Positions 17,223 to 27,961 are shown, counted from the stretch's first letter. The stretch is DNA of 64,000 nt from Streptomyces bathyalis (GCF_015910445.1 NZ_CP048882.1:1488001-1552000); one strand, 5' to 3'. Translations and numbers: made by a program. Notes: generated from the letters alone by a model not told the origin.

Positions 17223-18652
17223 GGCCGCGCTCCGAAGGTCAGGCGCATGACCCACTTCGTGTTGTTCACACCGGGGTTGGCCGGGACGATGATCCGCGCG
17301 GGATAGCCGTGGTCCGGGGACAGATCCGCTCCGTTGACGCGGAGGGCCAGCAGCGACCGCGGGTCGCGGACCTGGTTGTCGCGCAGGCCCGCCGAGGCGA
17401 ACGAGCCGCTGCGCTGCACCGATTCAACGAAGACGTCCGGAGGGTCCTCGCGGATCCCGACCAGCGCCGCCAGCGTCGTCAGCCGTACGCCGCTCCACTG
17501 CTGGTCCTCGGTGGACCACCCCTCGACACAGGCGATGGGGAGCGCGGCGCCGTGCTGGGGCAGGTCCAGCAGCTGCTGCCGGGTGAGGACCTTCTCCTGC
17601 CCGCCGGAGCGCACCGCCAGCCGCCAGCCGTCACCGATGTCGGCGGCGCGGATGCCGCGTGCCTCGGCGGTCTTGTTGATCTGGAAGCCGTTGGGCCCGG
17701 TACCGGGGTCGGTGTGGCGCGGCGCCAGGACCGCCGTCTCCCGCAGCGATCCGCCGATGCTCTGACCCGCCGTCACCACGAACAGCGCGAGGGAGCCCGC
17801 ACCCACCATGCCCAGGGCACCGCGCCGGGACATCGTCGCCGGCGCCGGATCGGGGGTGACCAGGCCGGTCTCGTCGGGCGGTTCGGGCTCGGTGCGGCGG
17901 GCCGGGGTGCGCAGCTCCCTGCGCAGATCGCGGCTGCGCAGAGCGCGGATCACGAGGGGGATGCGGAAGGCGATGTGGACGACGAAGGCGCCGATGAAGA
18001 CCCAGGCCCCGTAGAAGTGAAGGGTGTAGAAGGAGCCGGGGAAGATGTAGTCCAGCTGCACGTCCAGCAGCCCGGTGGCGAACTCGAAGAGCGCTCCGCC
18101 GACGAGCAGCAGCAGCGACAGCCGCTCCAGCGCGTGGCTGAGCGAGCGCACCGGCGGCCAGGTGAACAGCTTCGGCACCACCGACCACAGCTTCGCCAGC
18201 AGGACCGGCACGAGAACGATCCCGAGCGTGACGTGCACCCCCTGGTTGAGGCGGTAGAGCCATGGCGGATCTGTCGGCCAGGGAAAGAGGTAGAAGCCGA
18301 GCCAGCCCTTGTCCGGCGTCTTGTCGTTGGGGGGTCCCAGGCCCGGGTTGTAGGCGGCGTACGAGAGCAGTCCCGTCACGAACAGAACGGTGATGCCGAC
18401 GAGGAGGACGAGTCCGAAGACCGAGGTCAGCCACGGTCCGCGGATCGGGCTGCGCCAGAAGCCCGGCCGCGTCGGTCCCGGCGGCGGGCTCGATTGCGAG
18501 CCGCCCTTCCCGCCCTTTCGTGCGGCGCCCCGGATGCGGGCGAACCGTCCGCGCCCGCCCGGCCGTTCGGGGGCGCGGCGTGCACCGTGGCCTGGTCCGG
18601 GTCTGCGCCCTTCCTCCGGGCCGGTGTCCGCCTGCTTCTGCTCGGCCTGCAT
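17219..18652 (-). CDS. Polytopic molybdopterin oxidoreductase with cytochrome b-like membrane domain
   Basis: A 477-aa protein. Residues 1-70 are polar and Gly/Arg-rich. Four membrane helices follow (about 75-250) with His residues like those of cytochrome b561/MsrQ proteins. A fifth helix starts with a twin-arginine motif (SRRGALGMVGAGSLALFV, near residue 285). A sulfite-oxidase/YedY-type molybdopterin domain follows at about 320-477, with the Mo-ligand Cys in PIACVEGWS. This matches the actinobacterial polytopic Moco proteins reported to be inserted jointly by Sec (helices 1-4) and Tat (helix 5). The enzyme domain would face the cell exterior and exchange electrons with the membrane heme domain. 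The substrate is unknown. Confidence 0.85.
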   Translation of the reverse strand: MQAEQKQADTGPEEGRRPGPGHGARRAPERPGGRGRFARIRGAARKGGKGGSQSSPPPGPTRPGFWRSPIRGPWLTSVFGLVLLVGITVLFVTGLLSYAAYNPGLGPPNDKTPDKGWLGFYLFPWPTDPPWLYRLNQGVHVTLGIVLVPVLLAKLWSVVPKLFTWPPVRSLSHALERLSLLLLVGGALFEFATGLLDVQLDYIFPGSFYTLHFYGAWVFIGAFVVHIAFRIPLVIRALRSRDLRRELRTPARRTEPEPPDETGLVTPDPAPATMSRRGALGMVGAGSLALFVVTAGQSIGGSLRETAVLAPRHTDPGTGPNGFQINKTAEARGIRAADIGDGWRLAVRSGGQEKVLTRQQLLDLPQHGAALPIACVEGWSTEDQQWSGVRLTTLAALVGIREDPPDVFVESVQRSGSFASAGLRDNQVRDPRSLLALRVNGADLSPDHGYPARIIVPANPGVNNTKWVMRLTFGARP

Positions 18653-18825
18653 CTCGTCCTCCGCACGGTGCGACGACGGCCGGACGGCCCGTCACATCGA
18701 CGGTATGGCGTGCGGCAGGCCGGATCGCGGAAGGCGCCTGCCGCGTCACCGGACCGTTCGATCTTCGGCCCGACCCGGCCCGCACGGCGCGAAGCCACAC
18801 GTCCACGAAGCCGGCACACCACGAA

Positions 18826-18861
18826 GCCGGCCTGCGCACCCGTCGGGGTGCACAGGCCGGC
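18826..18861 (-). terminator. Terminator hairpin after the streptogrisin gene
   Basis: Arms 18,826-18,841 and 18,846-18,861 pair over about 15 bp with one mismatch and a short loop. It lies 47 bp past the protease stop. There is no U-tract, as is common in Streptomyces. Confidence 0.7.
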
Positions 18862-18907
18862 GCTCACCACATGCAGGGATCGGGTCCCTGCCGCGTGGCG
18901 AGGTGGA

Positions 18908-19810
18908 TCAGAAGACGTTCACGCCGTAGGCGCTCAGCGCCTCGGTGACCGGCTGGAAGAACGTCGTGCCACCGGAGGAGCAGTTGCCGCTGCCGCCGGA
19001 GGTCAGGCCCAGGGCCGTGCTGCCGGCGAAGAGCGAGCCGCCGCTGTCGCCGGGCTCGGCGCAGACGTTGGTCTGGATGAGACCGTTGACGATGCCGTCA
19101 GGGCCGTAGTCCACGGAGACGTTCAGGGCCTGGACGGTGCCGCCGTGCAAGCCGGTCGTGCTGCCGCTGCGCTGCACGGACTGGCCGACGGACGGGTCAC
19201 CGGCGCTGGTGATGTCCTGGTAGCCGCCGTTGTAGAGGTAGACACGGCCGTCAGCCGCACTCGGGTCGGAGTGGCGGATGATGCCGTAGTCGTTGCCGGG
19301 GAAGCTGCTGCCGGCCGTCGTGCCGATCGACCAGGAGCTGCCGATGTTGGTGCAGTGACCGGCGGTCAGGGCGTACTTGGTGCCCGCACTGTCCTGCACG
19401 TTGAAGCCGAGCGAGCAGCGGGCGCCGCCCGTGGTGATGGCCTCGCCACCGGCTATGAACTTGGTGAACTTGCCCGCCGTCCGCTTGATCTCGAAGGCAC
19501 CGGAGTTCACACCGGCTTCCTTCTTGATCTTGGCCAGGTCGGCCTTGGAGACGGTCTTGTCCACCGTCACCACGACCTTGCCGGCCTTCGCGTCGGTGTA
19601 CCAGGCGGCGCCGCCGACGTGCGCGGAGCGCAGCGCCTGGCTCGCGTCGCTCAGCGCGGCGGAACTGAACTTCGTGGGAGCAGGTTCGGCTGCCGAGGCG
19701 CCGCTCGCCGGGAGGGCAAGTGCGGCGGCGACCGCGAAGCCGGAGGTGACCGCGATCAGCCGCGCGCGTCTCGCAAGGGTGCGATGGGGGGTGGTGCGCG
19801 TGATCCTCAC
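18908..19810 (-). CDS. sprA: Streptogrisin A-like secreted serine protease
   Basis: A 300-aa prepro-protease of peptidase family S1E. A Sec signal (n-region [10 protein letters not shown], cleavage after ASA near residue 40) and a pro-region of about 75 residues precede the mature domain, which begins at [11 protein letters not shown]. Catalytic His is in LTAGHCTN, Asp in NDYGIIRH and Ser in [10 protein letters not shown]. The mature part matches Streptomyces griseus protease A closely, including the [13 protein letters not shown] and [13 protein letters not shown] segments. The GTG at 19,810 is the start because GGAGGAA lies just upstream; the open frame runs 15 codons further. Monocistronic. 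Confidence 0.95.
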   Translation of the reverse strand: MRITRTTPHRTLARRARLIAVTSGFAVAAALALPASGASAAEPAPTKFSSAALSDASQALRSAHVGGAAWYTDAKAGKVVVTVDKTVSKADLAKIKKEAGVNSGAFEIKRTAGKFTKFIAGGEAITTGGARCSLGFNVQDSAGTKYALTAGHCTNIGSSWSIGTTAGSSFPGNDYGIIRHSDPSAADGRVYLYNGGYQDITSAGDPSVGQSVQRSGSTTGLHGGTVQALNVSVDYGPDGIVNGLIQTNVCAEPGDSGGSLFAGSTALGLTSGGSGNCSSGGTTFFQPVTEALSAYGVNVF

Positions 19811-20329
19811 TGATTCCTCCAGTAGGAGAACGGGGGCCCTTGGGTGGGGGCCCATGGGGCGCAGCAGTCAGCACACGCCGGTGGGGCCGCCGTGTCCCTG
19901 ACAAGCGCTGGACGGAATGTTTGCCCAGGCCCCCGGTCCACGCAAGACGCTGTTTCAAAGTTCAAAAAGTGAAAGTTACGAGCGGGGACGAAATGTCAGG
20001 TTGATCCATGCGATAACAGCCGTAAGCGGACATAGGACGAGTAGATGCCCCTGCCACACGATTCTCGGAGGGCCGCCGCCGCGGCCCCGTCCGGCGCGCG
20101 GCACTCGCCCCTGAGGTACGCGGATCACCGCTGTGTGGCGGCCAGTTGGGAACGCGGGCTCCGGACGGGACATCCGGCGACGGGTCCCTGCGAGCGCCGC
20201 CGGCCCCGCTCCCCCGGCGCGGCCGGGACGCGCCTCACTCGGGCTGCACGTGCAGCCCGGGAGGCCGTTGATCATGCTCTGAGCCCCGCCGGAGTTCAGA
20301 ACCCGGCGGTCGGACGCGGAGGCGTGCGG
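19811..20329. other. Intergenic region with the protease promoter
   Basis: About 520 bp without a gene. A markedly A/T-rich patch near 19,950-20,030 is the likely promoter/control region of the minus-strand protease. No known operator was recognised. Confidence 0.5.
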
Positions 20330-20554
20330 TCAGCGCCTCTCGATACGGGCCTGCTCCACCAGGTCGGAATAGGACTCGGCGTCATCGAGATCCGATCCGT
20401 GCAGAAGCAGCGCCGACCACGGGACCGGGCACGGCGGAGCGTGGTCCGGGTCCGGGCAGAGAAGCCGGGTGATGCGCTCCTTGATTTCCTCCGCCTGCTG
20501 CTCGGTCGCGTAGATGCCCAGCCGCACTTCCCACACACTCGGCTCGTCCGGCAA
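20330..20554 (-). CDS. Small conserved cytosolic protein
   Basis: A 74-aa protein, acidic, with a helix rich in Glu/Gln (YATEQQAEEIKERITRLL) followed by CPDPDHAPPCPVPWSA, which carries two cysteines. I think it resembles small conserved Streptomyces proteins but have no function for it. The start is a TTG with only a modest ribosome-binding site (GAGGACGG). It stands alone downstream of a strong terminator. Confidence 0.6.
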   Translation of the reverse strand: MPDEPSVWEVRLGIYATEQQAEEIKERITRLLCPDPDHAPPCPVPWSALLLHGSDLDDAESYSDLVEQARIERR

Positions 20555-20625
20555 AATCCACCGTCCTCGTCGGAAAAAAGAATTCCGTCGGAATGAATCA
20601 GAAAACGGAACTGAACAGAAAAGAA

Positions 20626-20657
20626 AAAGGGAGGCGAGCTCTCACTCGCCTCCCTTT
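20626..20657 (-). terminator. Rho-independent terminator of the small secreted-protein gene
   Basis: A perfect 13-bp stem (20,626-20,638 with 20,645-20,657) and a 6-nt loop. On the minus strand it is followed by a T-rich run (TTTTTCTTTTC), a textbook intrinsic terminator just past the stop at 20,663. Confidence 0.92.
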
Positions 20658-20662
20658 GCACG

Positions 20663-20971
20663 CTACCAGACGCGCTTTGCGTCGCAGTGCCGCTTGTAGT
20701 GGCCCTGGGGCACGGGGACGTTGGCCTTCGCGGCCTTGATCGCGTTCTCCTTGGAGTTGCCGGAACCGTCGGCCCGGTCGTAACCGACGACGTTGTTGTC
20801 GCTGATACGGACGATCTGGCACTGCACGGTGGCGTGCCACGTCCGCAGAATTCCGGCGCTGTGCGCGGCGACCTCGTGCGAGCTGCCGGCGGCCGAGGCC
20901 GACGGTGCCACGAGACCGCCCAGCGTGAGGGCCATGACTCCGGGCACGAGCACGCGGCGGAGCGTCTTCAT
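20663..20971 (-). CDS. Small secreted protein
   Basis: A 102-aa protein with a Sec signal peptide (LVPGVMALTLGGLVAPSASA, cleavage near residue 27). The mature part of about 75 residues has two cysteines and a basic C-terminus (HYKRHCDAKRVW). GGGAGGAA 7 nt before the ATG fixes the start. I do not recognise a family; similar short secreted proteins are common in Streptomyces. It has its own terminator and is transcribed away from the lantibiotic cluster, so membership is doubtful. Confidence 0.75.
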   Translation of the reverse strand: MKTLRRVLVPGVMALTLGGLVAPSASAAGSSHEVAAHSAGILRTWHATVQCQIVRISDNNVVGYDRADGSGNSKENAIKAAKANVPVPQGHYKRHCDAKRVW

Positions 20972-21191
20972 GAAATTCCTCCCTGACTGTGGTGAAGCCG
21001 GACCAGGCGTGTCCGGCGGCGCCAGATGACCTTCGCACCGGAGCACCCCGGAATGGGGCCTTTGTCAGGTCGTCGGCAGTCCTGCGTCAGGTCTCCGTCA
21101 GTCAGCTGCCGACTTGCGGCATCAGGCATGACATGCCTGCCGCGGCACGGTCCCGGCGGCACCCGCCGGGGTGGCTCGTCACCGCGTCCGT

Positions 21192-21216
21192 GAACCGAAG
21201 ACCCCCGCCCCGCTAC
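21192..21216 (+). promoter_or_regulatory. ECF-sigma promoter of the immunity ABC operon
   Basis: GAACC (21,192-21,196) and GCTAC (21,212-21,216) are separated by exactly 15 bp in the context GTGAACC-N15-GCTACGTAC, 40 bp before the immunity permease. This equals the -35/-10 consensus I recall for the MibX/PspX sigma factors and recurs twice more in this cluster. Confidence 0.85.
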
Positions 21217-21255
21217 GTACAGGGAGCAGACACACAGCGGCCCGCAGGAGATCAC

Positions 21256-22059
21256 ATGGCGCACGAAACGGCTGTCCCCCTCAGGGCGAGGCAGCGGGAC
21301 AATCCTTCACTGGCGACGGTCACCGGCACCGAACTCGCCCGCAACAAGCGGGGATTCATCTTCTGGTACCACCTGCTCGCCCCCGTGATCGTCACCGTTC
21401 CCCTCTTCCTCGGCGCTCTCGGCTCCTCCGAGGCGAAGGCCGGCCAGACCTTCGAGGTGTTCCGCAACGTCACCCTGGAGTTCTGGGGCGTCCTGGTGCC
21501 CATGACGGCCGGGCTCGCGGCGGCGCTCGCCGTCCGCGCGGACCAGGACCCTTGGCGGCTGCTGCTCTCCTACGGCGTGCCGCGCGGGCGCTACTTCGTC
21601 GGCAAGGTCGCCGCGCTGGGCGTCCTGGGCTTCGTCTCGTCCACCGTGCTCCTGGTGATGCTGTCGCTCGGCTCGGTGATCAGCGGGCGCTTCCCCGAAG
21701 GCATGGGGACGGTGGTCGCGGCGGTCTACCTGCCGTGGCTGGTCGGCCTGTCCATGACCGCGCTGGCCGTCCTCGTGGCGGTCATGTGGGGCATGGGCCC
21801 CAGCATCGGGGTCGGGGTCGCGGGCCTGCTGTGCGGGGCTCTCGTCTCGGACAAGGTCTTCTGGTTCGCCGTCCCCTTCGCCTGGCCGATGCGGGTGGTT
21901 CTGCCGCTCGCCGGCATCGGGCCCAACGGGGTGCCACTGCCGAAGGACAGTCCCGTCACGGAGATGTCCGCGATCCCCCTCGCCCTGGGCCTCGCCGCGG
22001 TGCTCACCGTGGTCCTGCTCTTCCTCGGCCGCCTGCACATGATCCGTAAGGAGATCTGA
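21256..22059 (+). CDS. lanE: Lantibiotic immunity ABC transporter permease
   Basis: A 267-aa ABC-2 type permease with six hydrophobic segments, starting with an RNKRGFIFWYHLL amphipathic stretch typical of lantibiotic self-protection permeases. A start at 21,256 has an AGGAG ribosome-binding site. It lies 2 bp before the ATPase gene, and an ECF promoter sits directly upstream, so immunity is switched on with the rest of the sigma regulon. It corresponds to the permease of the EF pair of planosporicin/microbisporicin clusters and would expel the peptide from the membrane. The open frame extends upstream, but that part is non-coding. Confidence 0.85.
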   Translation: MAHETAVPLRARQRDNPSLATVTGTELARNKRGFIFWYHLLAPVIVTVPLFLGALGSSEAKAGQTFEVFRNVTLEFWGVLVPMTAGLAAALAVRADQDPWRLLLSYGVPRGRYFVGKVAALGVLGFVSSTVLLVMLSLGSVISGRFPEGMGTVVAAVYLPWLVGLSMTALAVLVAVMWGMGPSIGVGVAGLLCGALVSDKVFWFAVPFAWPMRVVLPLAGIGPNGVPLPKDSPVTEMSAIPLALGLAAVLTVVLLFLGRLHMIRKEI

Positions 22060-22061
22060 CC

Positions 22062-22802
22062 ATGTCCGTGGGAACACCCGGCACACAGACGGCGGACGCA
22101 CTGGTGATCCGTCAGCTGCACAAGCACTACGGGACGCACCGCGCGCTGGACGGTGTGGATCTCACCGTGAAGGCCGGCGAGGTCTACGGCCTCCTCGGGC
22201 CGAACGGCGCCGGAAAGACGACGCTGATGAAGGCGCTCCTCGGGCTGCAGCGGCCGACATCCGGCAGCATCGAGATCTTCGGCAGACCCGTCGGCCGGGA
22301 CACTCTTGCCGAGGTCGGCGCCCTCATCGAAGTGCCGGGCCTGTGGCCGACCTTGACGGCGGACGAGACGCTGAAGGTGCACGCCAAGCTGCGCGGAGTG
22401 CCCGAGGACTGGATCGAGGGTGCCCTGCGTCTGGTCAAGATGACGGACGCACGCAGTCGCCGGGTCGGGGCGTACTCGCTCGGCATGCGCTGGCGTCTGG
22501 GCATCGCCATCGCTCTGCTCGCCAGGCCCCGGCTGATCATCCTGGACGAACCCACCAACGGCCTCGACCCGGTCGGCATCCGCGAAATGCGCGGCATCAT
22601 CAGGTCGCTGGCAGGCGAGGGTGTGGCAGTGCTCATCGCCAGTCACCAACTGGGCGAAGTGGCACAGGTATGCGACAGGGTGCAGGTGCTGACGGCCGGT
22701 CGCACCCAGTACGAGGGGTCGCTGGAGGGCCTGGCCGTCGACGGCGACGTGGAGGCCGGATTCTTCCGCCTGCTGGAGACGGCCGATGCCGGCATCCGCT
22801 GA
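22062..22802 (+). CDS. lanF: Lantibiotic immunity ABC transporter ATPase
   Basis: A 246-aa ATPase with Walker A GPNGAGKTT, signature YSLGMRWRLGIA (the relaxed LGM form seen in LanF/BcrA proteins), Walker B LIILDEPTNGLDP and an H-loop in ASHQL. It follows the permease by 2 bp and forms the self-resistance exporter with it. Normal length for the family. It is convergent with the regulator gene across a strong hairpin. Confidence 0.9.
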   Translation: MSVGTPGTQTADALVIRQLHKHYGTHRALDGVDLTVKAGEVYGLLGPNGAGKTTLMKALLGLQRPTSGSIEIFGRPVGRDTLAEVGALIEVPGLWPTLTADETLKVHAKLRGVPEDWIEGALRLVKMTDARSRRVGAYSLGMRWRLGIAIALLARPRLIILDEPTNGLDPVGIREMRGIIRSLAGEGVAVLIASHQLGEVAQVCDRVQVLTAGRTQYEGSLEGLAVDGDVEAGFFRLLETADAGIR

Positions 22803-22814
22803 GCGGCCGCACCA

Positions 22815-22857
22815 CCGCCGTTGCCCCCGTGACGGGCGGTCACGAGGGCAACGGCGG
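22815..22857. terminator. Bidirectional terminator between lanF and the regulator
   Basis: Arms 22,815-22,833 and 22,839-22,857 pair over 19 bp with one mismatch and a 5-nt loop. It separates two convergent genes. Confidence 0.85.
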
Positions 22858-22920
22858 CGAGCCGGCACGTGCGGAGGACGAGGGGGGCGTCGCCTTGAGG
22901 GCGAAACGTCCGCTCGGCCC

Positions 22921-23859
22921 TCAGGAGGCCTGCTTGCGGTCGCGTTGCGAGGGCAGCTGCGCCGCGGCGCGCGGTTGATTCAGAGTCAGCACCGATGCCA
23001 GCGGAATCAGCTCGGCTCGGCTGCTCACGCCCACGTCGTCGTACAGCTTGCGGATGCGGCGGTACATCGTGCGCTCCGAGCAGTAGTAGCGCCGCGCGAT
23101 CTCGCACACCGTCATGGACGAACACAGCATCCGCATCAGGCGGGTGTCGATCCCGGGTACCGTCCGAAGTGCGTGAGCCGGGTCGTGCTCGGACGGGCGG
23201 GCTGACTCGTGTTCACCGGACGTGGGGCCTTCCGGGTGCGGAGGATGGGACGAGAGTCCGTGGTCGGCCTGCAAGGGACGGCGGCCCGCAACGGCTGCAT
23301 GTTCCAGTCCCCGTTCCTTCCACTCGCTGCCCGGTCTGGCCGACCTCTCCTGGAAGTCCCCTGAAAGGGCCTGCCGGTGCTCCTCCTCGGCGGAACCGGC
23401 CCCGCGCGCGACCCGGAAGGGCTGGAAATGTGAATCCGCCGACTCGGAAGAGGCGGTGGTGCAGTGCGAACGGAGCTGTGCGTACAGCATGTCGACCTGA
23501 TTCGCACCGGCAATGGCCATGTTGAAGACGAAGTCCGCGCCCGAACGGATGGCGTAGTACGTACGGAATCCCGAGACGTCATTGGTGACAGCCACGAGCA
23601 GAGCCAGGGGATGCCGCACTCTTACGACGCGCAGCCCCTCGGCCTGGAATTCGCTGGTGACCGGAATCAGCACCGGCAGGTCGAGGGCTCCGCCGGGCGC
23701 GGTCAGATCCTCGTCATCGACGAAATCGACCCGGTCGAGGCCGGAACGGATTCTGCCGAGTGGCGCCTGAGGCGATTCGAAATGAGCCTTGAGGCCCGAG
23801 TGGACGAGGACATGGAGTTCGCTGGAGTTCGAAACGTGCTGCTGTTCTTGCTGATGCAT
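22921..23859 (-). CDS. LuxR-type transcriptional regulator of the lantibiotic cluster
   Basis: A 312-aa protein with a C-terminal LuxR/GerE-like helix-turn-helix (about residues 245-290: MTVCEIARRYYCSERTMYRRIRKLYDDVGVSSRAEL). The N-terminal 150 residues resemble a degenerate receiver-like alpha/beta domain without a clear phosphorylatable Asp. It is the last gene of the operon that also encodes the three-gene ABC and the lipoprotein, exactly where psp/mib clusters carry PspR/MibR. By analogy it activates the lanA operon. The ATG at 23,859 is preferred because GGGGGA lies 7 nt upstream; an upstream ATG has no good site. Confidence 0.8.
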   Translation of the reverse strand: MHQQEQQHVSNSSELHVLVHSGLKAHFESPQAPLGRIRSGLDRVDFVDDEDLTAPGGALDLPVLIPVTSEFQAEGLRVVRVRHPLALLVAVTNDVSGFRTYYAIRSGADFVFNMAIAGANQVDMLYAQLRSHCTTASSESADSHFQPFRVARGAGSAEEEHRQALSGDFQERSARPGSEWKERGLEHAAVAGRRPLQADHGLSSHPPHPEGPTSGEHESARPSEHDPAHALRTVPGIDTRLMRMLCSSMTVCEIARRYYCSERTMYRRIRKLYDDVGVSSRAELIPLASVLTLNQPRAAAQLPSQRDRKQAS

Positions 23860-23952
23860 CGTGTTTCCCCCGTTGTTCATCCCCGTGATCGTCCGGTCTT
23901 GGTCGACGATCACGGATCACACCCCTGCCGGCACTGAGTGATCCGGTACCGG

Positions 23953-25390
<1,438 letters not shown>

Positions 25391-25394
<4 letters not shown>

Positions 25395-26182
25395 GTTGCT
25401 CCGTCTCGACGGCGGACGATGAGGTGGCCCAGGGCGTAACAGGCGGCGGCCATGGCGAGCACGAGGAGAACGTTGACCAGGGCAGCCGCGTCGCTGACCT
25501 CGGGACGCAGCGCACCGCCGCCCTCGCGCGCCGCCCACACCTGAGGTGCGTGGGCCCATGCCACGAGCGCGTAGCCCCCGAGTGGTGACAGGACCGTGCC
25601 CGTCGCTGTGGGCAGGGGAGAGAACTCCGGCGGGAAGTGGCAGGCCCACAGCCACACCACGACGGTGACGGCGCGCGCGGCGGCGACCGGCATCAGCACG
25701 CCCAGCAGCCCTGCGAAGGCGGTGACGAGCAGTGTCGCCGGGAGGACGACCGCCACGAGGGAGACGACCGCGGACACGACAGGCGCCGCGGAACCCGAGG
25801 TCCCGGTGAGCACCGCGCCCGCCAGCAGGAAGAGCACGGCGACCGGCGCGAGTGCGGTCACCAGCGGACCCGCCAGAGCCCCGGCCGTGCGCGACAGTGC
25901 CCGGGCGGGGGTGGCCGCCAGCAACTCCGGCATTCCGCGCGCTTCCAAGCCCCTGCGCAATCCGTCCGCGAGAGCGAGACCCACGCCGAGGGTGCAGAGG
26001 GTGTTGACGAGCACCGCGCCCGCGCCGGCTCTCGCGGCAGGGTCGCTGTGGCCGGTGACCACGGGCGAGGTGGCTGCCAGCAGCAGGCTCAGCAGCGCCA
26101 GTGGCAGAACCGCTCCCCAGACGACCTTGCGGCGGGCCGCCATCAGGGCCTCGTACCGCAGTGTCCACAGCAGCGCCGTCAT
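25391..26182 (-). CDS. ABC transporter permease 2 of the regulator operon
   Basis: A 263-aa integral membrane protein with six hydrophobic segments and the short basic N-terminus (TLRYEALMAARRKVVWGAVL) usual for ABC-2 permeases. It overlaps its neighbours on both sides by 4 bp. It has no enzymatic motif. It is the membrane half of the transporter powered by the following ATPase. Confidence 0.82.
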
Positions 26183-26862
26183 CCTGCCTCCCCGTTCGTC
26201 GAGTGCCGCCCGGGGGCGTCTCCGGACGGGTCACCGCCCCCCGGCCGTCTTCCGGTGATGGTCGTTTCGCTGCCTGAACGCCCCGCGTCGCCGAGAGACC
26301 GCAGGGCCAGAAGGATGAGCACGGAGCCGGCCAGCAGTGCCGGCACGCCCTGCCCCGCCCCCTCGGGCACCACGCGGTCGACGAGCAGCAGTTTGGCCAG
26401 GACGGCGGCCACCACGAGACCGGTGGCGGGCGCGGCCGAACCGGACCGCACCGTCGCCCACACCGCACCGCCGGCCAGCAGCACCGTCAGTCCGGCCAAT
26501 TCCAGGAGAGCTGCCCCGACATCCAGTGAGTCCCTCGCGGCCCGCGCCAGCGTCACCAAGGTGAGGGCCGAGACGGCAGCGACCGCCGCGGGCCAGGCGA
26601 GACGGCGGGCGACCGTCCGCGGATAGGGCGTGGGCAGCGACATATGAAGTTCCAGCAGTCGCTCGCGGGCGACCACCGCCGCGCAGGCCAGCGCAGTGGC
26701 CGCGGGCAGGGCGCTGGTCAGCATCGAACGCTCCAGCAGCGTCCCGCCGCCGGGGCCGGTGAGCATCGCGAGACATGACAGCAGCGCGGCGAGCACCGGC
26801 AGGACGAAGGCCTGCTTCCCGCAGCGGCGCACCTCGTGCGGCAACCACGTCGCGATTGTCAT
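26179..26862 (-). CDS. ABC transporter permease 1 of the regulator operon
   Basis: A 227-aa membrane protein with about six hydrophobic segments and a Gly/Ser-rich polar C-terminus. It is the first gene of the five-gene operon (two permeases, ATPase, lipoprotein, regulator). GGAGGAG 7 nt before the ATG fixes the start, and a perfect ECF promoter lies about 105 bp upstream. It pairs with the second permease as a heterodimer by inference. Confidence 0.8.
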   Translation of the reverse strand: MTIATWLPHEVRRCGKQAFVLPVLAALLSCLAMLTGPGGGTLLERSMLTSALPAATALACAAVVARERLLELHMSLPTPYPRTVARRLAWPAAVAAVSALTLVTLARAARDSLDVGAALLELAGLTVLLAGGAVWATVRSGSAAPATGLVVAAVLAKLLLVDRVVPEGAGQGVPALLAGSVLILLALRSLGDAGRSGSETTITGRRPGGGDPSGDAPGRHSTNGEAG

Positions 26863-26967
26863 CTCTCAGCTCCTCCCGTCAGTCCCCTGCCTCCGGCGGC
26901 CCGGGGCACCACCGCCCCCGGCCGGCAACGGGGGAAACCGGCCGGTGAGCAGTGGTGCACTGAGTAC

Positions 26968-26992
26968 GTAGCCCGGCGAAGGCGGATGGTTC
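26968..26992 (-). promoter_or_regulatory. ECF-sigma promoter of the ABC/lipoprotein/regulator operon
   Basis: On the minus strand GAACC (26,992-26,988), 15 bp, then GCTAC (26,972-26,968), again in the context GTGAACC-N15-GCTACGTAC. It is identical in both boxes and spacing to the promoter at 21,192. Confidence 0.87.
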
Positions 26993-27058
26993 ACGCATCG
27001 CTGCGTATTCTTCGCGTCGCTGCCGGGCGGCCCTCCCCTCGAACCGCTCGCGTGCGGG

Positions 27059-27961
27059 CTACGGCGCCGACGCCGCAGTGCCGTGGCTCCTCATGGCACC
27101 GGCGGCCCATCCGAGCAGGGCGAGCGCGAGCAGCAGGGTCCAAGGCGTCGTCGACAGCAGTGCGTTCAGCAGCGCGTCGGCCGGTGTGGAGAAGAGCCCC
27201 TGCGGACCTCCCACCACTCCCAGCAGCCACAGCGCGCCGCCGGCCGCTGCCCCGGCAGCGGGCGCGAACCGGACGGCGAGGGCGAGCGCCAGCGAGGCCG
27301 CCAGCAGCGACTCACCGAGCCAGCTCGTCACCACCGGCCACCAACCGGGCCCGTCCACGAGGGCGGAGCAGATCATCGCCATCGCGACGTCCGCGAAGAG
27401 CACCACAGTGAGCCTGGCGAGGAACACCGCGGCGGGCGGCACCGGCAGCGTGAACAGCAGCTCCCGGCGGGGGTCCCGGCGGGGCGAGGCCACCATGAGG
27501 GCGCCGAGGATCACCAGCAGCACCGCGACCGCGCCGAACAACCGCACTCCGAAGCCGTCCTGCACTCGCGCCGAGGCGACCAGAGCCGCGCCGACGAACC
27601 CGGCGGCGCTCAGCGGGGCCCACAGCCGCGGCATCAGCGCCGCCTGGCGCAGGGTCAGCTGCCATGCCGTCCGCCATGACATGTCCCGCCCGTCCGCCTT
27701 CGGTGCCGGGACGGTGGCGGCGGCCTGGCCGCGGGACGGAACGGTTGCCCCGGCCAGAGCGGGGCCGAGCAGGGCGTCGAACGACGGAGGTGTGACGGCT
27801 CGCTCGTCCGCTTCCGCACGCACTGCCGAACCGATGTTCTGCCACACTGCCATCCGCGTGCGGCAGTCCGTGCACCCTGCCAGGTGCTCCGCTCCGCTCC
27901 CGCCGTCCCGGTCGGACCGGGCAAGCGTGGCCAGGACGTCGTCGGTGATGTGTTCGGTCAT
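27059..27961 (-). CDS. Membrane anti-sigma factor
   Basis: A 300-aa protein. The N-terminal 40 residues carry a zinc-binding anti-sigma motif (HLAGCTDC, HxxxCxxC; ZAS-like). After a linker come about six hydrophobic segments, so the protein is polytopic. The ATG overlaps the sigma stop by 4 bp. It holds the sigma factor at the membrane until a signal, probably the lantibiotic itself, releases it, as reported for PspW and MibW. It is larger and more hydrophobic than standard RsrA-type anti-sigmas, which fits this subclass. Confidence 0.88.
   Translation of the reverse strand: MTEHITDDVLATLARSDRDGGSGAEHLAGCTDCRTRMAVWQNIGSAVRAEADERAVTPPSFDALLGPALAGATVPSRGQAAATVPAPKADGRDMSWRTAWQLTLRQAALMPRLWAPLSAAGFVGAALVASARVQDGFGVRLFGAVAVLLVILGALMVASPRRDPRRELLFTLPVPPAAVFLARLTVVLFADVAMAMICSALVDGPGWWPVVTSWLGESLLAASLALALAVRFAPAAGAAAGGALWLLGVVGGPQGLFSTPADALLNALLSTTPWTLLLALALLGWAAGAMRSHGTAASAP

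Noticed and set aside
18908..19810. The adjacent streptogrisin A-like protease as the lantibiotic leader peptidase
   Set aside because: It lies outside the cluster with its own terminator, has no sigma-type promoter, and this enzyme type prefers large hydrophobic P1 residues whereas the expected cleavage follows Ala.
25395..26468. N-terminal extension of the 24.5-kb ABC ATPase by about 350 residues
   Set aside because: The extension lies antiparallel in codon use to the real permease frames, which overlap each other and the ATPase by 4 bp; the ATPase has its own ribosome-binding site.
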